From Vibrio pomeroyi (lineage in GTDB: Bacteria; Pseudomonadota; Gammaproteobacteria; Enterobacterales; Vibrionaceae), in NCBI RefSeq assembly GCF_024347595.1, contig NZ_AP025506.1, positions 3,038,001 to 3,102,000 on the forward strand: 64,000 nt of DNA, given 5' to 3'. Positions within the stretch are counted from its first letter, which is position 1. Every line of letters begins with the position of its first letter. Of this stretch, positions 1 through 7,767 are shown piece by piece. The translations under genes and the position numbers were made by a program. Below the pieces are notes generated by a model. That model ran no database searches and was not told where the DNA came from. It saw nothing but the letters and a program-made list of their open reading frames with translations.

Positions 1-1092
1 GCTAAATGCCTTTGCGGTCTTGAAGCCGAGGCTATCCATGAGTATCAATGGCGTCATGTGAAAGAGGCCATGTTGTTCAGTGTTCCTGTTGAACTTTCCG
101 TTCAAACTCGAAGGATTAAGTGTCGTGACTGCGGCATAAAAACAGAGTCTTTATCTTGGTTGGAGCCTTATGCTCGTATAACGAAACGCCTAAAAAGCTA
201 TATAGAACAATTGCTGCCTCTTCTTCCAATTAAGCATATCTCCCAGTTAACGAGCGTTCATTGGCACACCATTAAAGAGATAGATAAACGTCGACTTCGC
301 CAAGTTGTACCTTCGGTGAAATGGGAGGAGTTAACGCAACTCGTCATGGACGAGTTCGCCATCTTTAAAGGGCACCGATATGCCACAGTCATCGCTGATG
401 CTAAGACTCACCAAGTCATTTGGATAGGGTTAGGCCGTAGCCGCAAGGACATACGACCGTTCTTCGAGCAGTTAGGCAAGCATGGCAACAATATCGAAGC
501 GGTCGCAATGGACATGAATACGGCTTTTGCCTTCGTTGATGTACAAGCGCACTGCCCGAACGCAAAAATCGTTTACGACTTATTCCATGTTGTTGCTAAG
601 TTCGGTCGTGAGGTGATGGATAGAGTCAGAGTCGACCAAGCCAACAAACTCAAGCAAGATAAAAAAACGAGGCAATGGGTCAAGCGTTCACGCTGGGTAT
701 TGTTGAAAAATAGAAGCAACTTAAATCCACGGCAAGATAGTTACCTTACCGAAATATTGAATATCAATAAGGACTTAATGACCACTTATATACTCGGTTC
801 ACAACTCAAAGAGCTTTGGTATTGTGAATCAGAAGCACATGCTAAGGGGCTCTGGGAGGTATGGTGGGCACAAGTGCAAGAAAGTGGAATTAAGCCATTG
901 AAAGAGTTCGCACGAAAACTGAGGCCTTATCTTCACGGTATTATTGGATCGGCAAGTTATCCGCTCAACACCTGCACATTGGAAGGGATAAACAACAAAA
1001 TAAAGTTAATCAAGCGAATGGGGTATGGGTATCGAGATACAGACTACTTCTTCTTGAAGATAAAAGCGGCTTTCCCCGGAAAGCCGCGATGA
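1..1092 (+). CDS. ISL3-family transposase, 5' end beyond window
   Basis: The frame is open to the first base, so this is the C-terminal 363 codons of a longer transposase. A CxC-type zinc-ribbon remnant lies in the first codons, and a second CxxC pair (CRDCG) is about 20 residues after the GTG at 58. Counting from that GTG, the DDE triad of ISL3 transposases is visible as D98 (VMDEF), D152 (AMDMN) and E309 (LEGINN). The carboxyl end (FPGKPR) is typical of the family. The enzyme should cut and rejoin the insertion sequence ends. No frameshift is seen in the visible part, so the copy may be active. It lies downstream of fbpC and points toward it. Family assignment is confident; the exact IS name is not known. 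Confidence 0.9.
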   Translation, partial: AKCLCGLEAEAIHEYQWRHVKEAMLFSVPVELSVQTRRIKCRDCGIKTESLSWLEPYARITKRLKSYIEQLLPLLPIKHISQLTSVHWHTIKEIDKRRLRQVVPSVKWEELTQLVMDEFAIFKGHRYATVIADAKTHQVIWIGLGRSRKDIRPFFEQLGKHGNNIEAVAMDMNTAFAFVDVQAHCPNAKIVYDLFHVVAKFGREVMDRVRVDQANKLKQDKKTRQWVKRSRWVLLKNRSNLNPRQDSYLTEILNINKDLMTTYILGSQLKELWYCESEAHAKGLWEVWWAQVQESGIKPLKEFARKLRPYLHGIIGSASYPLNTCTLEGINNKIKLIKRMGYGYRDTDYFFLKIKAAFPGKPR

Positions 1093-1104
1093 ACCTTTTT
1101 TATG
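1..1104 (+). mobile_element. 3' part of an ISL3-type insertion sequence
   Basis: Only the right part of the element lies in the window. A perfect 10-bp inverted repeat with a 2-bp loop (1066-1087) covers the last transposase codons, and the end of the element is expected just after the stop codon at 1092. The terminal repeat and the 8-bp target duplication typical of ISL3 elements cannot be confirmed without the left end. The right boundary is therefore an estimate. Confidence 0.55.
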
Positions 1105-1163
1105 GCTAACTGCTATTGCTTAGCAGAGTCGGATTTACTGGGCTAGCTAGCGACTAAGCTGAG

Positions 1164-2192
1164 TTAGAACGCCAGCACACCTTTGGTATCTACTTTCACA
1201 GTGACTGGCATACCGACTTCAAGCGCTTCCGATGAGGTCGCTAATAACTTCTGACCATTGGCTTCAATCACATAGCGACAATGGTCGCCCATGAATTGCT
1301 GCTCTAATACAGACAGATTACTGTCGACATCATGACTCGCTACAATGTGCTGAGGTCTTAACAACAACGCGCAATCCGTACCTAACTCAATCTCTGTTTG
1401 TGCTTTCGCTTCAATCAGACCTAAGCTGGTTTCAAACTCGTTGTCTGAAACACGTTGTGCGTTCAGGTAGCTGCCACCACCTAAGAAATCAGCCACAAAC
1501 TTGCTTGATGGGTGGAAGTACAACTCAGATGCTGAGCCATATTGTTCAATCACACCATGGTTCATTACGGCCATTTTATCTGCAAAAGCGAACGCCTCTT
1601 CGCGGCTGTGGGTCACAAAGATTGCCGTCACGCCTTGCTTCTTAAAGATCTTACGAATCTGAGAGATCAGCTCATGACGCACTTGAGTATCAATGTTCGA
1701 GAAAGGTTCATCCAACAACAATAGGTCTGGCTTATAAGCCAAAGAGCGCGCAATCGCGACACGTTGTTGCTGACCACCAGACAATTGATGCGGGTAACGG
1801 TCGCCGTATTGATCAAGATGAACGAGCTCAAGCATCTCTTGAACCTTTGCTTTCTTCTCTTGCTCAGACATATCGCGCAGACCAAATGCCACGTTCTGAT
1901 TTACCGTCAGATGTGGGAACAGCGCGTAATCTTGGAAAATCATACCGATATTACGTTGCTCTGGCGGTAACCAATTAGCACCATCATCAATGGTTTGACA
2001 GTTCAAACTCATCACACCACTACTCAATGGGAGTAAGCCCGCAATCGCCTTAAGTAAGGTGGTTTTTCCGCATCCACTTGCACCAAGCAAACAAACAATT
2101 TCACCATGCTCGACTTCTAACGAGAGCGCTTCCAAAATGGTTTGCGACTCATACTTACAAGTCAGATCTTTAATTGATAATGCACAACTCAT
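1164..2192 (-). CDS. fbpC: Ferric iron ABC transporter, ATP-binding subunit FbpC
   Basis: Cytoplasmic ATPase that powers uptake of periplasmic Fe3+ delivered by FbpA through FbpB. Walker A (GASGCGKT) is at residues 37-44, the ABC signature LSGGQ at 137-141, and Walker B ending in DEP near 157-163. The last ~100 residues form the TOBE-like domain of this subfamily. Length (342 aa) is normal. Its start touches the stop of fbpB at 2192, indicating translational coupling. Sulfate or polyamine importers share the fold, but the iron-type permease and binding protein next door settle the substrate. Confidence 0.93.
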   Translation of the reverse strand: MSCALSIKDLTCKYESQTILEALSLEVEHGEIVCLLGASGCGKTTLLKAIAGLLPLSSGVMSLNCQTIDDGANWLPPEQRNIGMIFQDYALFPHLTVNQNVAFGLRDMSEQEKKAKVQEMLELVHLDQYGDRYPHQLSGGQQQRVAIARSLAYKPDLLLLDEPFSNIDTQVRHELISQIRKIFKKQGVTAIFVTHSREEAFAFADKMAVMNHGVIEQYGSASELYFHPSSKFVADFLGGGSYLNAQRVSDNEFETSLGLIEAKAQTEIELGTDCALLLRPQHIVASHDVDSNLSVLEQQFMGDHCRYVIEANGQKLLATSSEALEVGMPVTVKVDTKGVLAF

Positions 2193-3817
2193 TAGTTTTT
2201 CTGCTCCAAGGAACGGTTTACGATGATCAAAGGAATTAAACCCACCAACACCAATAATACAGCAGGCATCGCCGCCAATTCTAGGTGCTCATCTGAGGCA
2301 TAGTTATAAACATAAGTCGCTAATGTTTCGAAGTTGAAAGGACGCAGCAGCAATGCCGCATTCAACTCTTTCATTGATTCGATAAACACCAGTAAACCAG
2401 CGATCAATGCACCACGTTTAATCAAAGGTAAATGAACACGGCGTAACATCTGATTGGTATTACAACCCATGGTTTTAGAAGCCATATCCAATGAAGGGGA
2501 TACTTTACTCAAGCTACTTTCAATACTGCCGATTGCGACTGCCGAAAAGCGCACCACCATCGCAAAGATTAGCGCGAACATGGAACCAGAGAAGATCAAA
2601 CCAGGTCGCCCCCACTCCATCACTTTCGCAATGTCATTGACTAAATGATCCATGAACAGAACAGGTACCATCACACCAATAGCTAACACCGTACCTGGAA
2701 CGGCATAGCCCATCGAAGCGAGACGCATATAAGCCTGATTTTTCTTGTTCGGACTAACGCGTTGATTGAAGTTAACAACCATCGCGATAACCACGCCAAT
2801 AATCGCAGCAACCACCGACACATAAAGGCTGTTAACGGCATACTCTCTGAATTCAGGGGTCCAGCTTTGAGCAAAATATTTGTAGGCATAAATAATCAGC
2901 TGACCAAGCGGAAACAAGAATGCAACGCAAACTAATCCCCAGCACCAAAACAGTGCTAGCCACTTCTTCCAACCGACTAAGTTGTAACGGAAATCTTCTC
3001 GGCTACTAAATTGGTTTTGAAACAGCTTCTGCTTACGACGACTGTAACGTTCAGAGCTCAACAGCAGTATCACGATAATCAGCATAATGGCTGAGATCTT
3101 AGCGGCAGCGGTCAAGCTAGAGTAGCCAAGCCACGTGTCATACACCGCGGTCGTTAAGGTATTTACCGCAAAGTAGCTCACCGTGCCAAAATCACCGATG
3201 GTTTCCATTGCAACAAGCGATAAACCGACCGCCATTGATGGACGAACAAGTGGTAAGGAGATACGACGGAAACTTTCCCAAGGTGAGCATTTTAGCAAAC
3301 GAGCGGATTGCAATAAGGATACGTTTTGTTCCATAAATGCCGCGCGGCACAACAAATAAACATAAGGATAGAGAACGAGTGACAGAACAATAATAGCGCC
3401 GGATAAGGTTCTAATATCCGGAAACCAATACTCACCAGGTCCCCACCCAGTAAGGTCTCGCAATAGAACCTGAACAGGACCGGCAAAATCAAACCAATCG
3501 GTAAAGATATACCCAACAATATAGCCTGGCATTGCTAATGGCAGGACGAGTGCCCACTGTAAAACGCGCTCTCCCGGAACACGGCACATTGCCATAACCC
3601 AAGCAGACGGAATACCAAAAACTAAAGACAGAAACATGGTTCCTATGACTAAAACCACCGTATTGTAGGCATAGGTAGGCATCACTGTGGACATCAGATG
3701 AGAAAATAGCTCATCTGTTTCTCCAACAGCCGTCGTAAAAATCGCTAAGATTGGTAAAACCAGTAATACCGCAATAATGCCACTACTGGTGTTCCATAAA
3801 TAATTTTTTTCTTTCAT
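2192..3817 (-). CDS. fbpB: Ferric iron ABC transporter permease FbpB
   Basis: Inner-membrane permease of 541 aa, built as two fused permease halves, each with about six hydrophobic segments and its own EAA-type loop (the second near the middle of the C-terminal half). This fused form is usual for FbpB/SfuB-type iron permeases. It should pass Fe3+ from FbpA to the cytoplasm using FbpC. The gene lies 244 bp downstream of fbpA, with a hairpin in between, and overlaps fbpC by one base. The ATG at 3817 starts the hydrophobic N-terminus directly. Confidence 0.93.
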   Translation of the reverse strand: MKEKNYLWNTSSGIIAVLLVLPILAIFTTAVGETDELFSHLMSTVMPTYAYNTVVLVIGTMFLSLVFGIPSAWVMAMCRVPGERVLQWALVLPLAMPGYIVGYIFTDWFDFAGPVQVLLRDLTGWGPGEYWFPDIRTLSGAIIVLSLVLYPYVYLLCRAAFMEQNVSLLQSARLLKCSPWESFRRISLPLVRPSMAVGLSLVAMETIGDFGTVSYFAVNTLTTAVYDTWLGYSSLTAAAKISAIMLIIVILLLSSERYSRRKQKLFQNQFSSREDFRYNLVGWKKWLALFWCWGLVCVAFLFPLGQLIIYAYKYFAQSWTPEFREYAVNSLYVSVVAAIIGVVIAMVVNFNQRVSPNKKNQAYMRLASMGYAVPGTVLAIGVMVPVLFMDHLVNDIAKVMEWGRPGLIFSGSMFALIFAMVVRFSAVAIGSIESSLSKVSPSLDMASKTMGCNTNQMLRRVHLPLIKRGALIAGLLVFIESMKELNAALLLRPFNFETLATYVYNYASDEHLELAAMPAVLLVLVGLIPLIIVNRSLEQKN

Positions 3818-3991
3818 CGCCTAACTACAACGAGGCTTAATGAAACACAAATGCATTTGCAAATACATCTCATATCCTTTTAATGGTGGGGTTATTTATA
3901 CCCATATACTCTAATGACTTCAAGGTGAGATGCTAATAACTCAAGGGATCAACGGGGTGCTTTGTATCAAAAAGTGATTTTCCAATAACAA

Positions 3992-4028
3992 ACAACCCCA
4001 AGCAGCCAAAATGGCGACTTGAGGTTGT
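3992..4028 (-). terminator. Imperfect hairpin between fbpA and fbpB
   Basis: A 17-bp imperfect stem (about 3 non-pairing positions) with a short loop lies just past the fbpA stop. Read on the minus strand it is followed by a T-rich run. It could partly stop transcription so that the periplasmic binding protein is made in excess over the membrane and ATPase subunits. Confidence 0.5.
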
Positions 4029-4061
4029 CATTTTACTTTGGCCGAAGCCTACCGTAATAAA

Positions 4062-5075
4062 TTATAGATCGAACTTAACTTCATCTAATAGCTTGATTGC
4101 AGCCGCGTGGTGGTTTGCAATTTCATCTAGAGAAATAGTATCCGCTTTGAACTCGCCCCATGAAGCAACAAGCTCAGAAGGTTTAACGTCTGCTTTCACT
4201 GGGTATTCGTAGTTCACTTCTGCGTACATGCTTTGCGCTGTGTTACCAGACAGGAATTCCATCAGCTTAACGGCATTCTCTTCATTTGGAGAGTATTTAG
4301 CCATTGCCATACCAGAGATGTTTACGTGAGTACCTGTCGTCTCTTGGTTAGGGAAGTTAATGTAAACAGAGTCAGCCCAAGCTTTTTGCTCTTTATCGTT
4401 AACCATCTTACCTAGGTAGTAGCTGTTACCAAGAGCAACATCACATAGACCTTCTTTAATCGCTTTAACTTGCGCGCGGTCGTTGCCTTGAGGCTTACGT
4501 GCTAGGTTTGCTTTTACGCCTTCTAGCCATTCTTTCGTTTCAGCTTCACCTTTGTGAGCAATCATCGAAGACACTAGAGAAACATTGTATGGGTGCTTAC
4601 CGCTACGAGTACAGATTTTACCTTTAAATTCAGGCTTAGTTAGATCTTCGTAAGTGAACTCTTCACCTAGACGACCAACACGGTCACGTGACGAATAAAC
4701 GCTACGTGTACGAGTTGTTAGTGCGAACCACTCGTTATCTGTATCTTGGTATTGAGCAGGGATGTTCTTTTCAAGTACATCGCTCTCTACAGATTGAACT
4801 AGGCCTTGTTTAGTTAGTTCAGATAGACGGCTGATATCTACAGTTAAGACAACGTCAGCTGGGCTGTATTCACCCTCTTGAGCTAACTTCTCTGCTAAAC
4901 CTTTTTTAGCAAACTTAACGTTTACTTTAATGCCAGTCTCTTTTGTGAACTCGTTAAACATTGGCTCAACAAGGAAAGGTTGACGGTAAGAGTATACGTT
5001 TACTTCTTCCGCAGCCATTGCTGTCGGGGCAATTACACCGCACGCTAGAGCTGAAAGTGTTAGCAGTTTCTTCAT
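4062..5075 (-). CDS. fbpA: Ferric iron ABC transporter, periplasmic binding protein FbpA
   Basis: 337-aa periplasmic iron-binding protein of the FbpA/FutA family. A signal peptide with a lysine pair, hydrophobic core and AMA-A cleavage site occupies residues 1-21. The mature protein begins EEVNVYSYR, typical of the family, and the consecutive tyrosines that bind Fe3+ are seen in GNSYYLGK, about two thirds along. The ATG at 5075 has an AAAGGA ribosome site just upstream. A Fur box and a promoter lie directly upstream, so expression should rise under iron limitation. Confidence 0.94.
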   Translation of the reverse strand: MKKLLTLSALACGVIAPTAMAAEEVNVYSYRQPFLVEPMFNEFTKETGIKVNVKFAKKGLAEKLAQEGEYSPADVVLTVDISRLSELTKQGLVQSVESDVLEKNIPAQYQDTDNEWFALTTRTRSVYSSRDRVGRLGEEFTYEDLTKPEFKGKICTRSGKHPYNVSLVSSMIAHKGEAETKEWLEGVKANLARKPQGNDRAQVKAIKEGLCDVALGNSYYLGKMVNDKEQKAWADSVYINFPNQETTGTHVNISGMAMAKYSPNEENAVKLMEFLSGNTAQSMYAEVNYEYPVKADVKPSELVASWGEFKADTISLDEIANHHAAAIKLLDEVKFDL

Positions 5076-5097
5076 TGTAAAATCCTTTATATCGAAA

Positions 5098-5112
5098 TGA
5101 TAATGTATATCA
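5098..5112 (-). promoter_or_regulatory. Fur box upstream of fbpA
   Basis: The 15-bp sequence TGATAATGTATATCA matches the 7-1-7 Fur consensus at 12 of 14 informative positions. It lies 23-37 bp upstream of the fbpA start, just downstream of the predicted -10 box, so bound Fe-Fur would block initiation. Confidence 0.75.
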
Positions 5113-5120
5113 GTTGCGTT

Positions 5121-5148
5121 ATTATATTCATCAGTAACATAATTACAA
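5121..5148 (-). promoter_or_regulatory. Sigma-70 promoter of fbpA
   Basis: On the minus strand a TTGTAA -35 box (5143-5148) and a perfect TATAAT -10 box (5121-5126) are separated by 16 bp. Transcription would start inside or next to the Fur box. Confidence 0.65.
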
Positions 5149-5393
5149 TGACGTCTGACAAAAAAATAGCCTGGTCTGCCCCTTCACCCTCCCACTTTTG
5201 TAACAATTTATTTCTGTAAACATTGTCATTACTTCAAGATTGCTATACCGAATTTCGACTTTATAAAGGTCTTATAGCTCGTCCATACAAACAGAAAACC
5301 CCACAACCATTCAGGTGTGGGGTTTGTTCGTTTAAACTTAATTTCGTTTTATTTGGGTACGTTACCTATAGCCTTAACAACCCAATAGCGACG
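5149..5393. other. Intergenic stretch between the fbpA promoter and amtB
   Basis: Together with the fbpA promoter this makes a gap of about 318 bp (5076-5393). It holds the amtB terminator hairpin at 5296-5325. Nothing coding or otherwise structured was recognised in 5150-5290. Confidence 0.6.
5296..5325 (-). terminator. Terminator of glnK-amtB
   Basis: A 12-bp stem (AAACCCCACACC type with one bulged A) and a short loop lie about 70 bp past the amtB stop. The minus-strand 3' flank is only moderately T-rich. Confidence 0.6.
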
Positions 5394-6623
5394 TTATTTT
5401 ACAGATACAAACTCAGGGTAAGCACCTACACCACAATCGTGCATGTCCATACCTTCCAGCTCTTCGTCTTCACTGACACGGATACCGATTGTTGCTTTAA
5501 GCACAGCCCATACCGCTAGGCTCGCACCAAATACCCAAGCAAAGATTACTGCAGCACCTAGTAGTTGAGCACCAAACGTTGCATCAGCGTTGCTTAGTGG
5601 CACAGCCATTAGACCGAAGAAACCACACACACCGTGTACTGAGATAGCACCGACTGGATCATCAATCTTAGCTTTGTCTAGAGCGATGATGCTGAATACA
5701 ACCAATGCGCCAGATACCGAACCAATTGCTACCGCGAATAGAGGTGATGGTGATAGAGGGTCAGCAGTGATTGCTACTAGGCCAGCTAATGCGCCGTTGA
5801 GAATCATTGTTAGGTCTGCTTTACCCCAAGTTGTTTTACATACTAGTAGTGCTGCGATTGCACCCGCAGCTGCTGCTGCGTTGGTGTTAAGGAAGATTTG
5901 ACCAACTGCTGTCGCGTTCTCGAAGTCTGAAACCATTAGTTGAGAACCGCCGTTGAAACCAAACCAACCGAACCAAAGGATAAATGTACCTAGTGTTGCA
6001 AGCGGCATGTTTGAACCAGGGATTGGGAAAATTTCACCGTTCTTACCGTATTTACCTTTACGAGCACCTAGTAGTAGAACACCTGCTAATGCAGCAGCTG
6101 CACCAGCCATGTGTACAATACCTGAGCCAGCAAAGTCACTGAAACCTGCTTCTGATAGGAAACCACCGCCCCAAGTCCAGTAACCTTCAACAGGGTAAAT
6201 GAACGCTGTTAGTACTACTGAGAAGATTAGGAATGACCAAAGCTTCATACGCTCAGCAACCGCACCAGATACCACAGACATTGCTGTTGCAACGAATACT
6301 ACCTGGAAGAAGAAGTCTGATTCTAAAGAGTGGTCTGCACCTTCACCTTGAGTACCAATCAGAGTTCCGAATGATGGCAACCAACCGCCTTCACCGTTAT
6401 CTACATACATAATGTTGTAACCAACAACTAAGAAAGCAGTACAAGCAATCGCGTACAAACAAATGTTCTTAGTTAAAATTTCTGTGGTGTTCTTTGAACG
6501 AACTAGGCCAGCTTCTAACATCGCGAAGCCTGCTGCCATCCACATTACTAACGCACCTGAAATGAGGAAGAAAAAAGTGTCTAGTGCGTAACGTAGTTCC
6601 GTTACTGTTGTTGTAAGTTCCAT
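5394..6623 (-). CDS. amtB: Ammonium transporter AmtB
   Basis: 409-aa inner-membrane channel of the Amt/Rh family that takes up ammonium. About eleven hydrophobic segments are visible; the family features include GSGIVHMAGG-like (DFAGSGIVHMAG) and the later SVHGVCGFFG histidine segment, which supply the pore twin-histidines. The ATG at 6623 has a GGAG ribosome site. It lies 27 bp downstream of glnK, whose product normally plugs the AmtB pore when nitrogen is plentiful. The pair is likely transcribed from the sigma-54 promoter upstream of glnK. Confidence 0.96.
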   Translation of the reverse strand: MELTTTVTELRYALDTFFFLISGALVMWMAAGFAMLEAGLVRSKNTTEILTKNICLYAIACTAFLVVGYNIMYVDNGEGGWLPSFGTLIGTQGEGADHSLESDFFFQVVFVATAMSVVSGAVAERMKLWSFLIFSVVLTAFIYPVEGYWTWGGGFLSEAGFSDFAGSGIVHMAGAAAALAGVLLLGARKGKYGKNGEIFPIPGSNMPLATLGTFILWFGWFGFNGGSQLMVSDFENATAVGQIFLNTNAAAAAGAIAALLVCKTTWGKADLTMILNGALAGLVAITADPLSPSPLFAVAIGSVSGALVVFSIIALDKAKIDDPVGAISVHGVCGFFGLMAVPLSNADATFGAQLLGAAVIFAWVFGASLAVWAVLKATIGIRVSEDEELEGMDMHDCGVGAYPEFVSVK

Positions 6624-6650
6624 ATTAAAGTCTCCAGTCCTTGTAATTCT

Positions 6651-6998
<348 letters not shown>

Positions 6999-7037
6999 TT
7001 AAATTCTTCACTTAATCCGTTAATTCTCTTATTACAA

Positions 7038-7054
7038 TCCAAGTAGCGTGCCAA
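7038..7054 (-). promoter_or_regulatory. Sigma-54 promoter of glnK-amtB
   Basis: The minus strand reads TTGGCACG, four bases, then TTGGA. This matches the -24/-12 consensus TTGGCACG-N4-TTGCA at every position except the C of the -12 GC, which is G here. It lies about 50 bp upstream of the glnK start, as expected for an NtrC-activated operon. Confidence 0.75.
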
Positions 7055-7110
7055 AAAGTTAACCTATTGATTTTAAAGAATATAAAAATAATAAAGCCGC
7101 AATAACAAAA

Positions 7111-7137
7111 AAGGCCGCACCAATATGGTGCGGCCTT
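7111..7137 (-). terminator. Terminator of yacL containing an NtrC-like palindrome
   Basis: An almost uninterrupted palindrome (AAGGCCGCACCAATATGGTGCGGCCTT in total, positions 7111-7137) is followed on the minus strand by six T residues, as in a strong intrinsic terminator for the upstream minus-strand gene yacL. Its centre is also a consensus NtrC site (next entry). Confidence 0.75.
7117..7131. promoter_or_regulatory. Probable NtrC enhancer site for glnK-amtB
   Basis: GCACCAATATGGTGC is a perfect dyad apart from the central base and differs by one base from a classical enteric glnA upstream NtrC site (GCACCAACATGGTGC). Its centre is about 85 bp upstream of the sigma-54 -12 element, a normal enhancer distance. 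The assignment is by similarity only; a terminator hairpin shares the same bases. Confidence 0.6.
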
Positions 7138-7239
7138 TTCACTATCTTAATGCGTTGCACTATTGTTGCTCCAGTTTTGGGCAACAAGGTCTTCAAAGCT
7201 AAAAATAGAAACAGAATATCGAGCTTAGAAAATCAAAGA

Positions 7240-7608
7240 CTAGTAACCTAGAAACTCCATCCAACGCTCAATCAGTAGCTCGAAGTCATCGATGCCACAG
7301 CTTGCTTGGCTCTCGCAGTTATAAAAGTCGAACTCACTGCCCTCTTCCATCTCTTGCTCGTGGCCAAGTACGTTTTCTTGAATCGTCACTTCGTCTTCAT
7401 TGATCGCTAAACTGATCTCTTTACCAAGCAAGGTCACTTCATTGCTCAGATCCTGTCGAGATTGCTCAATAAGCGCCATTATATTTTCTAGCTTCTGCTT
7501 ATCTTTACCGATCTCTTCTTGTAGCCAGCGGCCAACGATCTCGTGCCCCATGCTGCACTTTACATAGTACTCGCCCATTAAAGTGTTTCTTGTAAATTCA
7601 AATTCCAT
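7240..7608 (-). CDS. yacL: YacL family protein (UPF0231)
   Basis: 122-aa acidic protein of unknown function, homologous to Escherichia coli YacL. Shared features are an MGHEIVG segment near residue 22, an EMEEG segment near 87, and a CGIDDFELLIERW C-terminal segment. As in E. coli it lies directly downstream of acnB on the same strand. The open frame extends 5 codons upstream to a GTG, but the ATG at 7608 has a GGAG site at the right spacing and fits the family length (120 aa), so that start is used. It has its own upstream space after the acnB terminator. Confidence 0.85.
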   Translation of the reverse strand: MEFEFTRNTLMGEYYVKCSMGHEIVGRWLQEEIGKDKQKLENIMALIEQSRQDLSNEVTLLGKEISLAINEDEVTIQENVLGHEQEMEEGSEFDFYNCESQASCGIDDFELLIERWMEFLGY

Positions 7609-7715
7609 AAAGGCTCCGCGCACTAATGACAGATAGGGTTAAAAATGAGGCGAGAGTATATAGCGAAGTTATCAAGAGATCGAGTCGCTCGTCACCGAAC
7701 ATGCAGACATAAAAA

Positions 7716-7741
7716 AACGCCTTCTACGAATAGAAGGCGTT
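7716..7741 (-). terminator. Terminator of acnB
   Basis: An 11-bp perfect stem (AACGCCTTCTA with its complement) and a 4-base loop are followed on the minus strand by seven T residues, about 27 bp past the acnB stop. Confidence 0.85.
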
Positions 7742-7767
7742 CAGCAAGTTACTCAATCAGTCAGCGG

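Noticed and set aside
3845..3870. AT-rich palindrome CAAATGCATTTG upstream of fbpB as a second Fur box
   Set aside because: It matches the Fur 7-1-7 consensus at too few positions and shows no GATAAT-like repeats.
5223..5519. 98-aa plus-strand frame over the amtB 3' end
   Set aside because: It spans the amtB terminator hairpin and overlaps the amtB coding end in antisense; nothing supports it.
7155..7175. Second NtrC site (GCACTATTGTTGC) next to the first
   Set aside because: The half sites are two bases too close for the 15-bp NtrC dyad and the right arm does not match.
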